The notes beneath the pieces are model-generated. The model was not told the DNA's origin and made no database searches. It was given only the letters and a program-made list of their open reading frames with translations. A stretch of DNA of 64,000 nucleotides, from the NCBI RefSeq assembly GCF_902497855.1, contig NZ_CABVHU010000001.1, forward strand, positions 938,595 through 1,002,594, given 5' to 3'. This stretch comes from Pseudomonas fluorescens (GTDB taxonomy: Bacteria; Pseudomonadota; Gammaproteobacteria; Pseudomonadales; Pseudomonadaceae). Of this stretch, positions 56,174 through 64,000 are shown in pieces; the stretch's first letter is position 1; each line of letters starts with the position of its first letter. The translations under genes and the position numbers were made by a program.

Positions 56174-56791
56174 ATGATCCTTCCCGAAATTCACGAGTTC
56201 CTCGGCTGCCGCACCCCCGACGGCTGGGTCCAGGCCGCGCTGGCCGATCAGGAAACCCTGCTGATCGATCACAAGAACTGCGAATTCAAGGCCGCCAGCA
56301 CGGCATTGAGCCTGATTGCCAAGTATCACTCCCATGTCGATCTGATCAACTTGATGTCGCGCCTGGCCCGGGAAGAGCTGGTGCACCACGAACAGGTCAT
56401 GCGGCTGATGAAGAAGCGCAAGATCGAGCTGCGTCAGCTGTCCGCCGGGCGTTATGCCTCGGGCCTGCGCAAAGTGGTGCGCAGTCACGAACCGGTCAAG
56501 CTGGTGGACACCCTGGTGGTCGGCGCGTTTATCGAGGCGCGCAGTTGCGAGCGTTTCGAGGCGCTGGTGCCGCATCTGGATGAAGAGCTGGGCAAATTCT
56601 ACTTCGGCCTGCTGAAAAGCGAGGCGCGGCATTTTCAGGGGTATCTGAAACTGGCCTACCAGTATGGTGACGCCAAGGACATCGCCCAGGTGATCGACAG
56701 GGTTCGCGCCGCCGAGCAGGCGTTGATCGAGTCGCCGGATGTGGAGTTCCGGTTTCATAGTGGCGTGCCAGGCCCCATGGCAGCCGCCTGA
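56174..56791 (+). CDS. miaE: tRNA 2-methylthio-N6-isopentenyl-adenosine37 hydroxylase MiaE
   Basis: 205 residues from the ATG at 56174 (a GTG at 56165 and an ATG at 56150 are alternatives). Ferritin-like diiron fold with Glu-xx-His motifs REELVHHEQV and KSEARHFQGY, and the family N-terminus ILPEIHEFLGCRTPDGWVQAAL. It hydroxylates the modified base beside the anticodon, an oxygen-dependent step. Confidence 0.88.
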   Translation: MILPEIHEFLGCRTPDGWVQAALADQETLLIDHKNCEFKAASTALSLIAKYHSHVDLINLMSRLAREELVHHEQVMRLMKKRKIELRQLSAGRYASGLRKVVRSHEPVKLVDTLVVGAFIEARSCERFEALVPHLDEELGKFYFGLLKSEARHFQGYLKLAYQYGDAKDIAQVIDRVRAAEQALIESPDVEFRFHSGVPGPMAAA

Positions 56792-56884
56792 TTTTCAGGG
56801 CAATAAACCCCGTCAGCGCGCTCAGGCTGGCGGGGGATCGATGATCAAGGATTGCTCAAGATGGGCCTGACCCGTTCCGGTCAT

Positions 56885-58378
56885 TCACGGCAACGCCAGC
56901 AGATCCGTTCGAGCATTTGAATAGCGGTTACTCAGATCCTGGTTTCTGCTGCACAGCGTTAAAGGCAATTGTCCGGTGTTGAACGTAATACCTGCAAAGG
57001 TTTCAACATAGTCATTGACCGGTATTGCATTGCAATCTGTATCCGTGGCCGGACTGGTGTAATAGAGCGTGCCAAAATACATCGGAACCGAATACCGCCA
57101 TTCAACGTGATAATTGTCGTCGGCGCTCAATGTGATCGTCGGCTCCGGCATTCGCACCGGTGTTCTGTCGAGAAGCTGTGCCGGGATGACCCAGGCACTT
57201 TTCATCAACTCTATGCTCGGCCTGTGGTCTGCGGATTCGACGCCTACGATGCAAAGATAATGCATGCCAGGTTCTCGGCTGATCGGCGCCTTGAGCGATG
57301 CACCGTTCGCATTGATGACACCGCTGTAGTCATGAGGAGATTGGCAAAGGGCGACATCCCGCGCGGTCTTGAATCGGTAATGGGCTGTACTCAGCGTAAA
57401 ATCAACGTGTATGACAGGGGGCGAACTGTTGGCCTCCTCAGGCATTGCCACGTATTGGGTTAGCCGGGTCGTGTCGGTCACTTCGAACGTAGTGTAGGGG
57501 GCGCACACTGTTGCAGTGCTGTTGAATGCGCCGTTGCTGAAACAACTCGATAGATGATCGACGGGATGGGCGTAGTGGGTGTCGGAAGAGAACACCGGTT
57601 GCCCGCGTCTGACCTCACAGGGGGCATTTTCAAAGCATTTTTCGTCACTCTTCGCGCCATAGGTGCTCGTCGCCAAAACACTGAGAATCTGGCCGCTATT
57701 GCGGTCTAGCACAGGGCTTCCTGAAGAGCCGGGGCGTATTTCCTTGCAGCGGTTTTTCACGGTGGCAAGGTAGGCGCGAGTGTCCTCGATCAGGGTGCCA
57801 TCCGTAGGCTCCTGGGCGCAGGCTGCCAGCCGTAGCCCTGACTCCTGCAGGTCACCGGGGATGCCGACAACTAGAACATTCGCAGTAATCCTTGGCCATT
57901 CGGATGCCATCCGTAGCGGATTAATTCCATCCGCGAGCAGTGTCGACAGTGTGGCGTCCAACTCCAGGATGGCGAGATCGGCCTGTTGATAGTCCTTCCA
58001 GACAGTTCGATTGATTGTGTAGGTTTTGTAGGCGTTTGGCGTGTCGTGGAAATAATTGAATGTTATGGATAATCCATTAGTCGGGTCGGGTTCCTGTTCG
58101 TCGAGCACGCAATGAGCGGCGGTGAGTAAATAGGCAGGGCCGAGCGCGTTATTGTGTTCATCACGTGTATCCAGCAGGCTTGCGGTGCAGCTGGGATCGT
58201 CATTCCAGAATAGCTGTCCAACGCCATTCCAACGACTGTAGTGAGCGTTCTGATTGTTGAGCAATACCGCATCGGACTCATTGACCAGTCCTTCGCCGAG
58301 ATCGGCGGCGGCAACGCATGTCGATAAGAATAATGTTCCAGCCAATAGGCAGGATGCCTTTGGGTATTTATTGTTCAT
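56885..58378 (-). CDS. Secreted trypsin-like serine protease
   Basis: 497 residues from the ATG at 58378; AAAGGA lies upstream. Signal peptide (to VAAA). Catalytic triad visible as LLTAAHC (His89), QADLAIL (Asp134) and PGSSGSPVL (Ser219, in the GxSGxP context). The C-terminal part after about 300 is unlike known proteases and holds several Cys pairs. Lower GC than neighbours. Likely an extracellular protease secreted with host or insect targets in mind, but that is inference. Confidence 0.8.
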   Translation of the reverse strand: MNNKYPKASCLLAGTLFLSTCVAAADLGEGLVNESDAVLLNNQNAHYSRWNGVGQLFWNDDPSCTASLLDTRDEHNNALGPAYLLTAAHCVLDEQEPDPTNGLSITFNYFHDTPNAYKTYTINRTVWKDYQQADLAILELDATLSTLLADGINPLRMASEWPRITANVLVVGIPGDLQESGLRLAACAQEPTDGTLIEDTRAYLATVKNRCKEIRPGSSGSPVLDRNSGQILSVLATSTYGAKSDEKCFENAPCEVRRGQPVFSSDTHYAHPVDHLSSCFSNGAFNSTATVCAPYTTFEVTDTTRLTQYVAMPEEANSSPPVIHVDFTLSTAHYRFKTARDVALCQSPHDYSGVINANGASLKAPISREPGMHYLCIVGVESADHRPSIELMKSAWVIPAQLLDRTPVRMPEPTITLSADDNYHVEWRYSVPMYFGTLYYTSPATDTDCNAIPVNDYVETFAGITFNTGQLPLTLCSRNQDLSNRYSNARTDLLALP

Positions 58379-58562
58379 AACCATTCCTTTGGTTAATGAC
58401 AGACATTGAAGTCAGACGGTAAGCGTTATAGGGGTAAAGCCGGTATGCACAGTCCAGACAGTAAAGGCTTGGACCGTGCGCAGCAAGGTTGCAGGCCAGG
58501 CGCTGGAGGATGAATGGTTTCGCGCTTTTACAAAGCCCGTACTGCGCTGCTGCCTGGCAGCA

Positions 58563-59051
58563 TCAGCGGCTCAAACCCAGGCGCTCATGCCACTGGGCGA
58601 TCGACTCCTCGGGATAGGCATCGAACTGCTTGTCTCCAGGACGCAATTCGACTTCTACCCATGGTGCCCTGGAATCGAGCAACAAGTGCGTGTGTTCCGG
58701 CGGCACCGGCAGCGGGGTGTCGATGGCTGATGCGAAGGGGTGGATCAATTCCGGCCATTCGGGGCTGAACAACCACAAGCCGGAGCCGCACATTGAGCAG
58801 AAATGCCGTTCGGCAGTGCTGCGGTGGGCGCGCTTGGCGCCTTCTGCCTTGAGTCGCGCGTGGTAAATCGCAATGTGTTTGCGGCCTCGCACTTTCAGGC
58901 TGGCGGCGTCTCCCGCAATATTGATCGAGTAACCGCCCCCGCCCTGGGTCTTGCGGCAGATTGAGCAGTAGCAGCGCTGGTAGGGGTAGGGGTGGGCGCT
59001 GGTCAAACTGAACGACACCGCGCCGCAATGGCAGGAACCTTCGAGCTGCAT
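58563..59051 (-). CDS. GFA-family zinc protein
   Basis: 162 residues with the GFA (glutathione-dependent formaldehyde-activating) zinc motifs CHCGAVSF, RCYCSICRKTQGGGGY and FCSMCGSGL. Family members bind zinc; most have no proven activity. It is a stand-alone gene here. Confidence 0.82.
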   Translation of the reverse strand: MQLEGSCHCGAVSFSLTSAHPYPYQRCYCSICRKTQGGGGYSINIAGDAASLKVRGRKHIAIYHARLKAEGAKRAHRSTAERHFCSMCGSGLWLFSPEWPELIHPFASAIDTPLPVPPEHTHLLLDSRAPWVEVELRPGDKQFDAYPEESIAQWHERLGLSR

Positions 59052-59134
59052 GGCACCCTCCGACTGGTGTTTGGCTTATCCAGGACAGATTAGCGGTTTG
59101 TGGTGAATGTGCCGGCGAAGAACGATAACGCGGT

Positions 59135-59752
59135 CTACCGGCCAGGCACCCGCCACAAATACCAGGACGCCACCGTCCGAAACGGGCTCCACGCCAGCCC
59201 GATCTCAATCATCTGCTTGCGCGTCGGCTGCACCTCCAGCCCCTTGAGCCGCCGATAACCCTCGCGCACGCCAAAGTCATCGGCCGGCAGGATATCCGGC
59301 CGTTCCAGACTGTAAATCAGCAACATCTCCACGGTCCAGCGCCCGACCCCGCGCAACGTGATCAAGCGTTCGATCAACACTTCGTCATCCATCGCCAGCG
59401 CGGTGGCGTAATCTGGCACCACACCGTCCAGTGTCGCTTGGGCAATGCCCTGAATGGTCGCGATCTTGCTGGCGGAGAACCCGCAATTGCGCAGTGGGTC
59501 GAAGTCCGTCGCGACAATCTGTTCAGGTCTGGGGAATGCCTTCCCTGGAAACAAGGCCAGCAGCCGACCGACAATCGCGTCCCCGGCCCGGGCGTGCAAT
59601 TGCTGGTAAGCAATCGCCCGCACCAGCGATTCATAGGGGTCGCGAGCCGCATGGGGCTGATGCAGGCAGGGGCCGATGGCGGCGATGTGGCGACGCCAGT
59701 CATCGTCGATGGACGCCAGAAACCTGGTGGCGGGCAGGTACTGATCGGGCAT
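59135..59752 (-). CDS. alkA: DNA-3-methyladenine glycosylase II (AlkA type)
   Basis: 205 residues from the ATG at 59752 (GGAAGGA upstream); an earlier ATG at 59785 is possible. Helix-hairpin-helix LITLRGVGRWTVEML and the catalytic Asp in PADDFGVREGY. Removes alkylated purines. Placed 45 bases downstream of ada, so it is probably part of the adaptive response operon. Confidence 0.88.
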   Translation of the reverse strand: MPDQYLPATRFLASIDDDWRRHIAAIGPCLHQPHAARDPYESLVRAIAYQQLHARAGDAIVGRLLALFPGKAFPRPEQIVATDFDPLRNCGFSASKIATIQGIAQATLDGVVPDYATALAMDDEVLIERLITLRGVGRWTVEMLLIYSLERPDILPADDFGVREGYRRLKGLEVQPTRKQMIEIGLAWSPFRTVASWYLWRVPGR

Positions 59753-59797
59753 GGAGGTCAGCTTGTCCTTCCTGATGATGTTCATGAGCGGCGTGGA

Positions 59798-60880
59798 TCA
59801 GAACGCCAAGTGTTCGGAGCGCTGCACGGCGGCTTTTTCCAGTCGGAGCAGAAACGCCTTGCGCGGTTGTCCTCCACCATAGCCGGTCAGCGAGCCGTCC
59901 GCACCGATCACCCGGTGGCAGGGCAAGACAATCGAAAGGCGGTTGTGCCCGTTCGCCAGGCCCACGGCACGGCTCGCGCCAGGCTTGCCCAGTTTGGCGG
60001 CGATGGTGCCGTAGGTGCTGGTCTGGCCGTAAGGTATCTTCGCCAGCTCGGCCCACACCTGGCGGGCGAATTCGCTGCCCGGCAGGTGCAACGGCACGTT
60101 GAAGGCGGTCAGTTTGCCGGCGAAATACTGCGCCAGTTCCTCTTCTATCTGGCGCAAATGGCCGTTGTGCCCGGGCGCTACGGCATAACCGTAGCGATGC
60201 TGCAATTCTGCGACTTCCCGGGTCAGTGCCGGCCGGTCAAGAAATTCCAGCAACACCAGCCCACGGCGTTCGGCCATGGCGATCATCGGCCCCAGGGGCG
60301 TGGTCAGGCGGGTGAACAGCAACGGTTCGCTGTTGATGGCGCGGCCGGGGGTGATGTGGAAGGACTTTTGAAACGCATCGCGGAAACCGCTCAGTGATTC
60401 GTAGCCTGAGTCGAATGCCGCGTGATCGATGGAGTCGCCCTGTCTGATCCCGCCCAATGCCATGCCGAGGCGGCGGGTGCGCAGCCAGGCGTGGAAGGTC
60501 ATGCCGAAATGCTGCTTGAACCAGCGTCGCAGTTTCAGCGGCTCGATGCCTTCGGCGAGCAACTGCGCATCGCTCCAGCGCAGGTCGGGATCGGCATCCA
60601 CCGCCGCGAGCAGCTTTTGCACCCAATCCGGGGCGATAGCCGCCGCGTCCAGCGGTTTACAGCGCAGGCAGGCGCGGTAGCCGGCCGCCAGGCATTCATC
60701 GGCATGGGCGAAGAACTCGACGTTCTCAGGCCTGGGCTTGCGCGCCGTGCAGCCGGGGCGACAGAAGATGCCCGTGGTTTTCACCGCGGTGAAGAACACC
60801 CCCTCGTAGGCGGTGTCTCGTTCGAGCATGGCGCGAACCATCTCGGCGTGGGGTGGCAGTAACGTGTTTTGGAGGTTCAT
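59798..60880 (-). CDS. ada: Ada: methylphosphotriester/O6-methylguanine methyltransferase and activator
   Basis: 360 residues from the ATG at 60880. Zinc/methyl-acceptor Cys at 40, 44, 71 and 74 (GIFCRPGC, ACLRC), an AraC-type helix-turn-helix around 100-185, and the methyltransferase motif LPCHRVIGADGSLTGYGGG (Cys321). It repairs alkylated bases and, when methylated, activates its own operon including alkA. Confidence 0.93.
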   Translation of the reverse strand: MNLQNTLLPPHAEMVRAMLERDTAYEGVFFTAVKTTGIFCRPGCTARKPRPENVEFFAHADECLAAGYRACLRCKPLDAAAIAPDWVQKLLAAVDADPDLRWSDAQLLAEGIEPLKLRRWFKQHFGMTFHAWLRTRRLGMALGGIRQGDSIDHAAFDSGYESLSGFRDAFQKSFHITPGRAINSEPLLFTRLTTPLGPMIAMAERRGLVLLEFLDRPALTREVAELQHRYGYAVAPGHNGHLRQIEEELAQYFAGKLTAFNVPLHLPGSEFARQVWAELAKIPYGQTSTYGTIAAKLGKPGASRAVGLANGHNRLSIVLPCHRVIGADGSLTGYGGGQPRKAFLLRLEKAAVQRSEHLAF

Positions 60881-60984
60881 GGACTGAGCATAAGGCGCGT
60901 CGGCCGGGGCCTCCACCGGAAAATCGACAGAGAATTCCGGCCAGGCGCCGTGGCACCTTCAGTCCCCCAATGAAAGTCGGTTGC

Positions 60985-61605
60985 TCAGGCCCGCCGTGCC
61001 ATCAGCAACACCGAAGCCGCCGCCGACAACAATCCCGCACAGCAACGGTTGAATATCCGCTTGCCCCGGGGCTGGGCAAACCAGCGGCGCATGTGCAGGC
61101 CCATATAGGCGTAGGCGCCGATCGCAATCCATTCCAGTATCAGGAACAACGCGCCCAACAGCGCAAATTGCGGGGTGATCGCCCGGGTCGGGTCAACGAA
61201 CTGTGGCAGGAATGCGGTGAAGATCAGGATCGCTTTCGGATTGCCCGCCGCCACCAGAAACTCCTGCCGAGCCAATCTCAGCGTGCCCACGGGAGCCCCC
61301 GCGACACTGTCTTGCGTCCCGGGGTCGGCACGCCACAACTGCCAGGCAAGATAAAACAGATAGGCCGCGCCGATGATCTTGATCCCGTAGAACAGCAGCT
61401 CCGAGGTTTGTAGCACCACTGCCAGCCCCGCCGACGCGAGGGCGATCATCCCGGCAAACGCCAGCAGCCGGCCGATCCCGGCGACGCATGCCGTGCGGTA
61501 GCCGTAGCGAGTCGAATTGCTGACCGACAGCAGGTTGTTCGGGCCAGGCGCCATGTTCAGGGCAAAGCAGGCGGGGAGAAAGAGGGAGAGGGCGGCGAGG
61601 TCCAT
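60985..61605 (-). CDS. LysE-family amino-acid exporter
   Basis: 206 residues, six membrane segments. Starts MDLAALSLFLPACFALNMAPGPNN with the APGPNNLL motif of LysE/RhtB exporters. Substrate unknown. A second LysE gene lies in divergent direction at 61774. Confidence 0.85.
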   Translation of the reverse strand: MDLAALSLFLPACFALNMAPGPNNLLSVSNSTRYGYRTACVAGIGRLLAFAGMIALASAGLAVVLQTSELLFYGIKIIGAAYLFYLAWQLWRADPGTQDSVAGAPVGTLRLARQEFLVAAGNPKAILIFTAFLPQFVDPTRAITPQFALLGALFLILEWIAIGAYAYMGLHMRRWFAQPRGKRIFNRCCAGLLSAAASVLLMARRA

Positions 61606-61773
61606 GGCGAGGCTCCTGAAACAAGAGCGATATTTTTATCACAGGCGTGCAAGGCTCGACCCATACAGTGGTGAACGTCAGTCGCGGTACAGGTGAGGGG
61701 CGTTTTGTTCAATACAGCCATCGAGCCGCTCTCTACCTTGGGGCCTGGTTCAACTGAATGGAAGTAAGGTGCG

Positions 61774-62361
61774 ATGAGTCTGATTATGTCCATGGCGGCG
61801 TTTGCCCTCGCAGCGTCGATCACGCCGGGGCCGGTGAATATCGTGGCGTTGAGCTCGGGGGCGCGTTTCGGCTTTCGGGCCAGTCAGCGGCATGTGGCCG
61901 GTGCGACCCTGGGGTTTGTCTTGCTGCTGGTGCTGATGGGGTTGGGGTTGCATGAGCTGTTGCAACGTTGGCCGGCGTTGACGCAAGGGGTGCAATGGGC
62001 CGGGGTGGCGTTCCTGTTGTACATGGCCTTCAAGCTCGCCGCCGACAAGGGCCATCTCGAAGCGAAGGCGCCGGGCCGGGCACCGTCGATGCTCTACGGC
62101 GCTGTCATGCAATGGCTCAACCCGAAGGCATGGCTGGCTTGCGTAGCCGGCATGGGCGCGTTTGTCGCCGATGGCGAGGCGCGGCTGGTCTGGCAGTTTG
62201 CCGCGGTGTACCTGGTGATCTGCTATGTGTCCGTCGGTTGCTGGGCTTATGCCGGGACCTTTTTGCGCGGTTATTTGCACAATCCGGGGGTGATGCGGTT
62301 GTTCAACCGGATCATGGCATCGTTGCTGGTGGTGAGTGCCGTTTACCTGCTATTGCCCTAG
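61774..62361 (+). CDS. LysE-family amino-acid exporter
   Basis: 195 residues, six membrane segments, LysE motif SITPGPVNIVALSSGARFGF. It converges with the AraC-type regulator gene, 26 bases apart. LysE genes often sit beside such regulators, which may control the exporter. Confidence 0.85.
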   Translation: MSLIMSMAAFALAASITPGPVNIVALSSGARFGFRASQRHVAGATLGFVLLLVLMGLGLHELLQRWPALTQGVQWAGVAFLLYMAFKLAADKGHLEAKAPGRAPSMLYGAVMQWLNPKAWLACVAGMGAFVADGEARLVWQFAAVYLVICYVSVGCWAYAGTFLRGYLHNPGVMRLFNRIMASLLVVSAVYLLLP

Positions 62362-62387
62362 CTGCAATCAATACAGGGATATATGAG

Positions 62388-63221
62388 TCAGCCGCGATAC
62401 TGCCCCGGTGTCGCCGCCAGGTGCTGCTTGAACGCCCGTTGAAAATGCGCCTGGTCGGCAAATCCCGCTTCCAGGGCGACATCGGCGATCAGCTTGCCGC
62501 TGCGCAGTCGATCCTGGGCAAACTGAATCCGCCGGTTCACGAGAAACGCATGGGGCGTCATGCCGTAATGGTGCTTGAACGCGCGGATCAGGTAAGACGG
62601 CGACAATTGGGCGGCCGTGCAGATGTCTTCGAGCTTGAGCATTTGCGTGCAATTGTCGCGGATGTAGTCGGCGGCCCGTTCCAGCTTGAAATTGGGCTCG
62701 CGCAGCGGCGGGTCGACGGGGTTGAGTCGCAGCTGCACCTCAGTAAAAAACTCCACTGCCGCACTGTGTTTATGCAGCACATCGTACTGTTGATCGACCA
62801 GCACTTCGTATAACGCCTTGAGACCGTCAAACAGCAGGGTGTCGCGGTTATGGGTGATGGAGAACCGGCGAAACGCCAGGTCGTGGCTGAACCCGAGCTG
62901 ATGCTGCAAGTCGGTGAGCCAGGGCGTATCGACGTACAGCATCAAGTAGGACCAGGGCTGATTGTCGATGGGATTGCAGGCGTGCACATCGCCGGGATTC
63001 ATCAGCACCACGGTGCCGGTACTGACCGGAAATTGCGATTGCTCATGGACATAGGTACTGCGCCCGGCGGTGATCGCACCGATGGAAAAGTGCTCGTGGG
63101 CATGCCGGGTGTAGCAGACTTCGCGGCCGTCGGCGATGGAACGGGCTTCGATGAAGGGCAGGGCCCCATCGCGCCAGAAACGCGGGGCCTTGTCAGCATC
63201 TTTGGCGACGGTGTGCTTCAT
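62388..63221 (-). CDS. AraC-family regulator with cupin domain
   Basis: 277 residues. N-terminal cupin with HAHEHFSIGAITAG, C-terminal two helix-turn-helix motifs (LEDICTAAQLSPSYLIRAFK and LIADVALEAGFADQAHFQRA). It probably binds an amino acid and controls one or both LysE genes; that link is inferred from position. Confidence 0.85.
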   Translation of the reverse strand: MKHTVAKDADKAPRFWRDGALPFIEARSIADGREVCYTRHAHEHFSIGAITAGRSTYVHEQSQFPVSTGTVVLMNPGDVHACNPIDNQPWSYLMLYVDTPWLTDLQHQLGFSHDLAFRRFSITHNRDTLLFDGLKALYEVLVDQQYDVLHKHSAAVEFFTEVQLRLNPVDPPLREPNFKLERAADYIRDNCTQMLKLEDICTAAQLSPSYLIRAFKHHYGMTPHAFLVNRRIQFAQDRLRSGKLIADVALEAGFADQAHFQRAFKQHLAATPGQYRG

Positions 63222-63255
63222 GTCAGCGTCCTCGGCAGGTCAGCTTCGCAGTGTA

Positions 63256-63440
63256 TTAGCTCTCGCCGTCAAAGGCTCGTTGCAACGCGGCGAGGTCGAG
63301 TTTTTTATTTGCAGCATCGCTTCCATGGCGCGTTGGGATTTTTTCGTGTCGGGTTCGTTGATCATCTCCAGCAGGGCCACCGGAACGATCTGCAGCATCG
63401 GTTGGGGGCCGTTTGCCATCTTGTCGGCGATATTCAGGTC
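63256..63440 (-). pseudogene. Relic of a VOC-family (PhnB-like) protein, frameshifted C-terminus
   Basis: The minus-strand reading gives IVPVALLEMINEPDTKKSQR then AMEAMLQIKN, close to the end of PhnB-like VOC proteins. A frameshift after the six-A tract (63301-63306) is needed to reach KKLDLAALQRAFDGES and the stop at 63258-63256. Upstream of about 63440 no VOC sequence continues. Most likely a decayed fragment. Confidence 0.5.
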
Positions 63441-63514
63441 TCTGGGTCAGTGGGGGGGTGACGGGGGAGGGTTATTGGTTTGGAGTGCATATCCATTTCT
63501 GCGGTAACGGCCGC

Positions 63515-63760
63515 TTATGGTTCCGCCCTTACGGCGGGTCACTTGGAAAAGCGCCAAGTAACCAAGCGCTCTTGCCCCTTTCGTACGGTGCCTCGCTAAT
63601 GCTCGGCATGCCCTCGCTCCGGTCCTGCTCCGTGGGCCCGCCGCCATCGGCCATCCATGGCCGGGGGCGGCTAACCCGGCATCCATGCCGGGTTGCCCAC
63701 TGCGCAGAACCTCCACTCGGCCTCCCGATGGCGCGGTGCGTCAAGATCAAAAGCTGCAGG
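63515..63760. repeat. Dispersed-type intergenic element
   Basis: CGCCCTTACGGCGGGTCACTT, AGCGCCAAGTAACCAAGCGC, a CCGGGGGCGGCTAACCCGGC segment and CAGAACCTCCACTCGGC give the look of the non-coding dispersed elements familiar in Pseudomonas genomes. Short ORFs across it have no support. The 779-base tail 63222-64000 holds this, the relic, a REP and the hexamer repeat. Confidence 0.5.
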
Positions 63761-63815
63761 CGAGCTAACGCTCGGCCTGTTGAGTGGTGAAAAGCGAAGC
63801 CGTACGCCAATCCTC

Positions 63816-63906
63816 TGTAGGAGCTGGCTTGCCGGCGAAGGCGTCCGCTCAGTCAAAAAATTTTCCAGCTGACCCACCGCTTTCGCTGGCAAGCCAGCTC
63901 CTACAG
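63816..63906. repeat. REP pair
   Basis: TGTAGGAGCTGGCTTGCCGG and the inverted CGCTGGCAAGCCAGCTCCTA, in the right-hand tail. Confidence 0.8.
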
Positions 63907-63943
63907 TTTGAACTGTGTGATGCCCTGCACCAGGTTCGCTGAA

Positions 63944-63991
<48 letters not shown>

Positions 63992-64000
63992 TTGGCTTTG

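Noticed and set aside
63529..63810. 93-residue ORF across the right-hand element
   Set aside because: It lies within a dispersed-type repeat and has no plausible ribosome site or family.

Overview
The window looks like chromosomal DNA of a Pseudomonas of the fluorescens/putida type. It is GC-rich, full of GTAGGAGC-type REP palindromes, and gene order and proteins match known pseudomonad clusters: ped/exa alcohol oxidation, reductive pyrimidine catabolism, OprD porin, DUF1652, and acnB beside a DUF1289 gene and a universal stress protein. No rRNA, tRNA, CRISPR, phage or insertion-sequence transposase was seen.

Region 1 (1-21956) is a quinoprotein alcohol-oxidation island. It has a PedC-type ABC transporter with a beta-propeller protein and a binding protein (minus strand), the PedS2/PedR2-like two-component system, a pentapeptide-repeat protein, a Ca-type PQQ dehydrogenase (pedE-like) and divergent from it a cytochrome c550, a MoxJ-like binding protein, a SoxYZ-like carrier and a zinc metallohydrolase. 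Then come a second dehydrogenase with the lanthanide-ligand Asp (pedH-like), an aldehyde dehydrogenase, pqqA-C-D-E without pqqB, an iron alcohol dehydrogenase (ercA-like) and a hybrid sensor kinase. Alcohols are oxidised in the periplasm, electrons leave through cytochrome c550, aldehydes go to acids in the cytoplasm, and extra PQQ enzymes are made locally. A shared palindrome (TACTACC-WW-GGTAGTA) lies in several of the promoters.

Region 2 (21953-29428, minus strand) is a uronate-uptake and oxidation set: aldose-1-epimerase-like protein, TRAP transporter, lactonase, uronate dehydrogenase and OprD porin, with GntR-like operator palindromes. Region 3 (29675-32768) has copCD, a TetR regulator (probably of the pyrimidine genes) and an orphan RHS protein with an AT-rich C-terminal tip.

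Region 4 (33030-42402) is the reductive pyrimidine pathway (preA, preT, dihydropyrimidinase, NCS1 transporter, beta-ureidopropionase) and a PAS-LuxR regulator. Region 5 (42536-51160) is mixed: DUF1652, a lipoprotein, Gfo/Idh/MocA and SDR oxidoreductases, a phosphotransferase, a 2-hydroxyacid dehydrogenase, two secreted small proteins, a tautomerase and an amino-acid permease.

Region 6 (51391-64000) has acnB with a structured upstream region, a 160-bp inverted-repeat element, DUF1289, an ANR-box universal stress gene, miaE, a secreted serine protease, a GFA protein, alkA and ada, two LysE exporters and an AraC regulator. It ends in a decayed VOC gene, a dispersed-repeat-like element and a hexamer tandem repeat.
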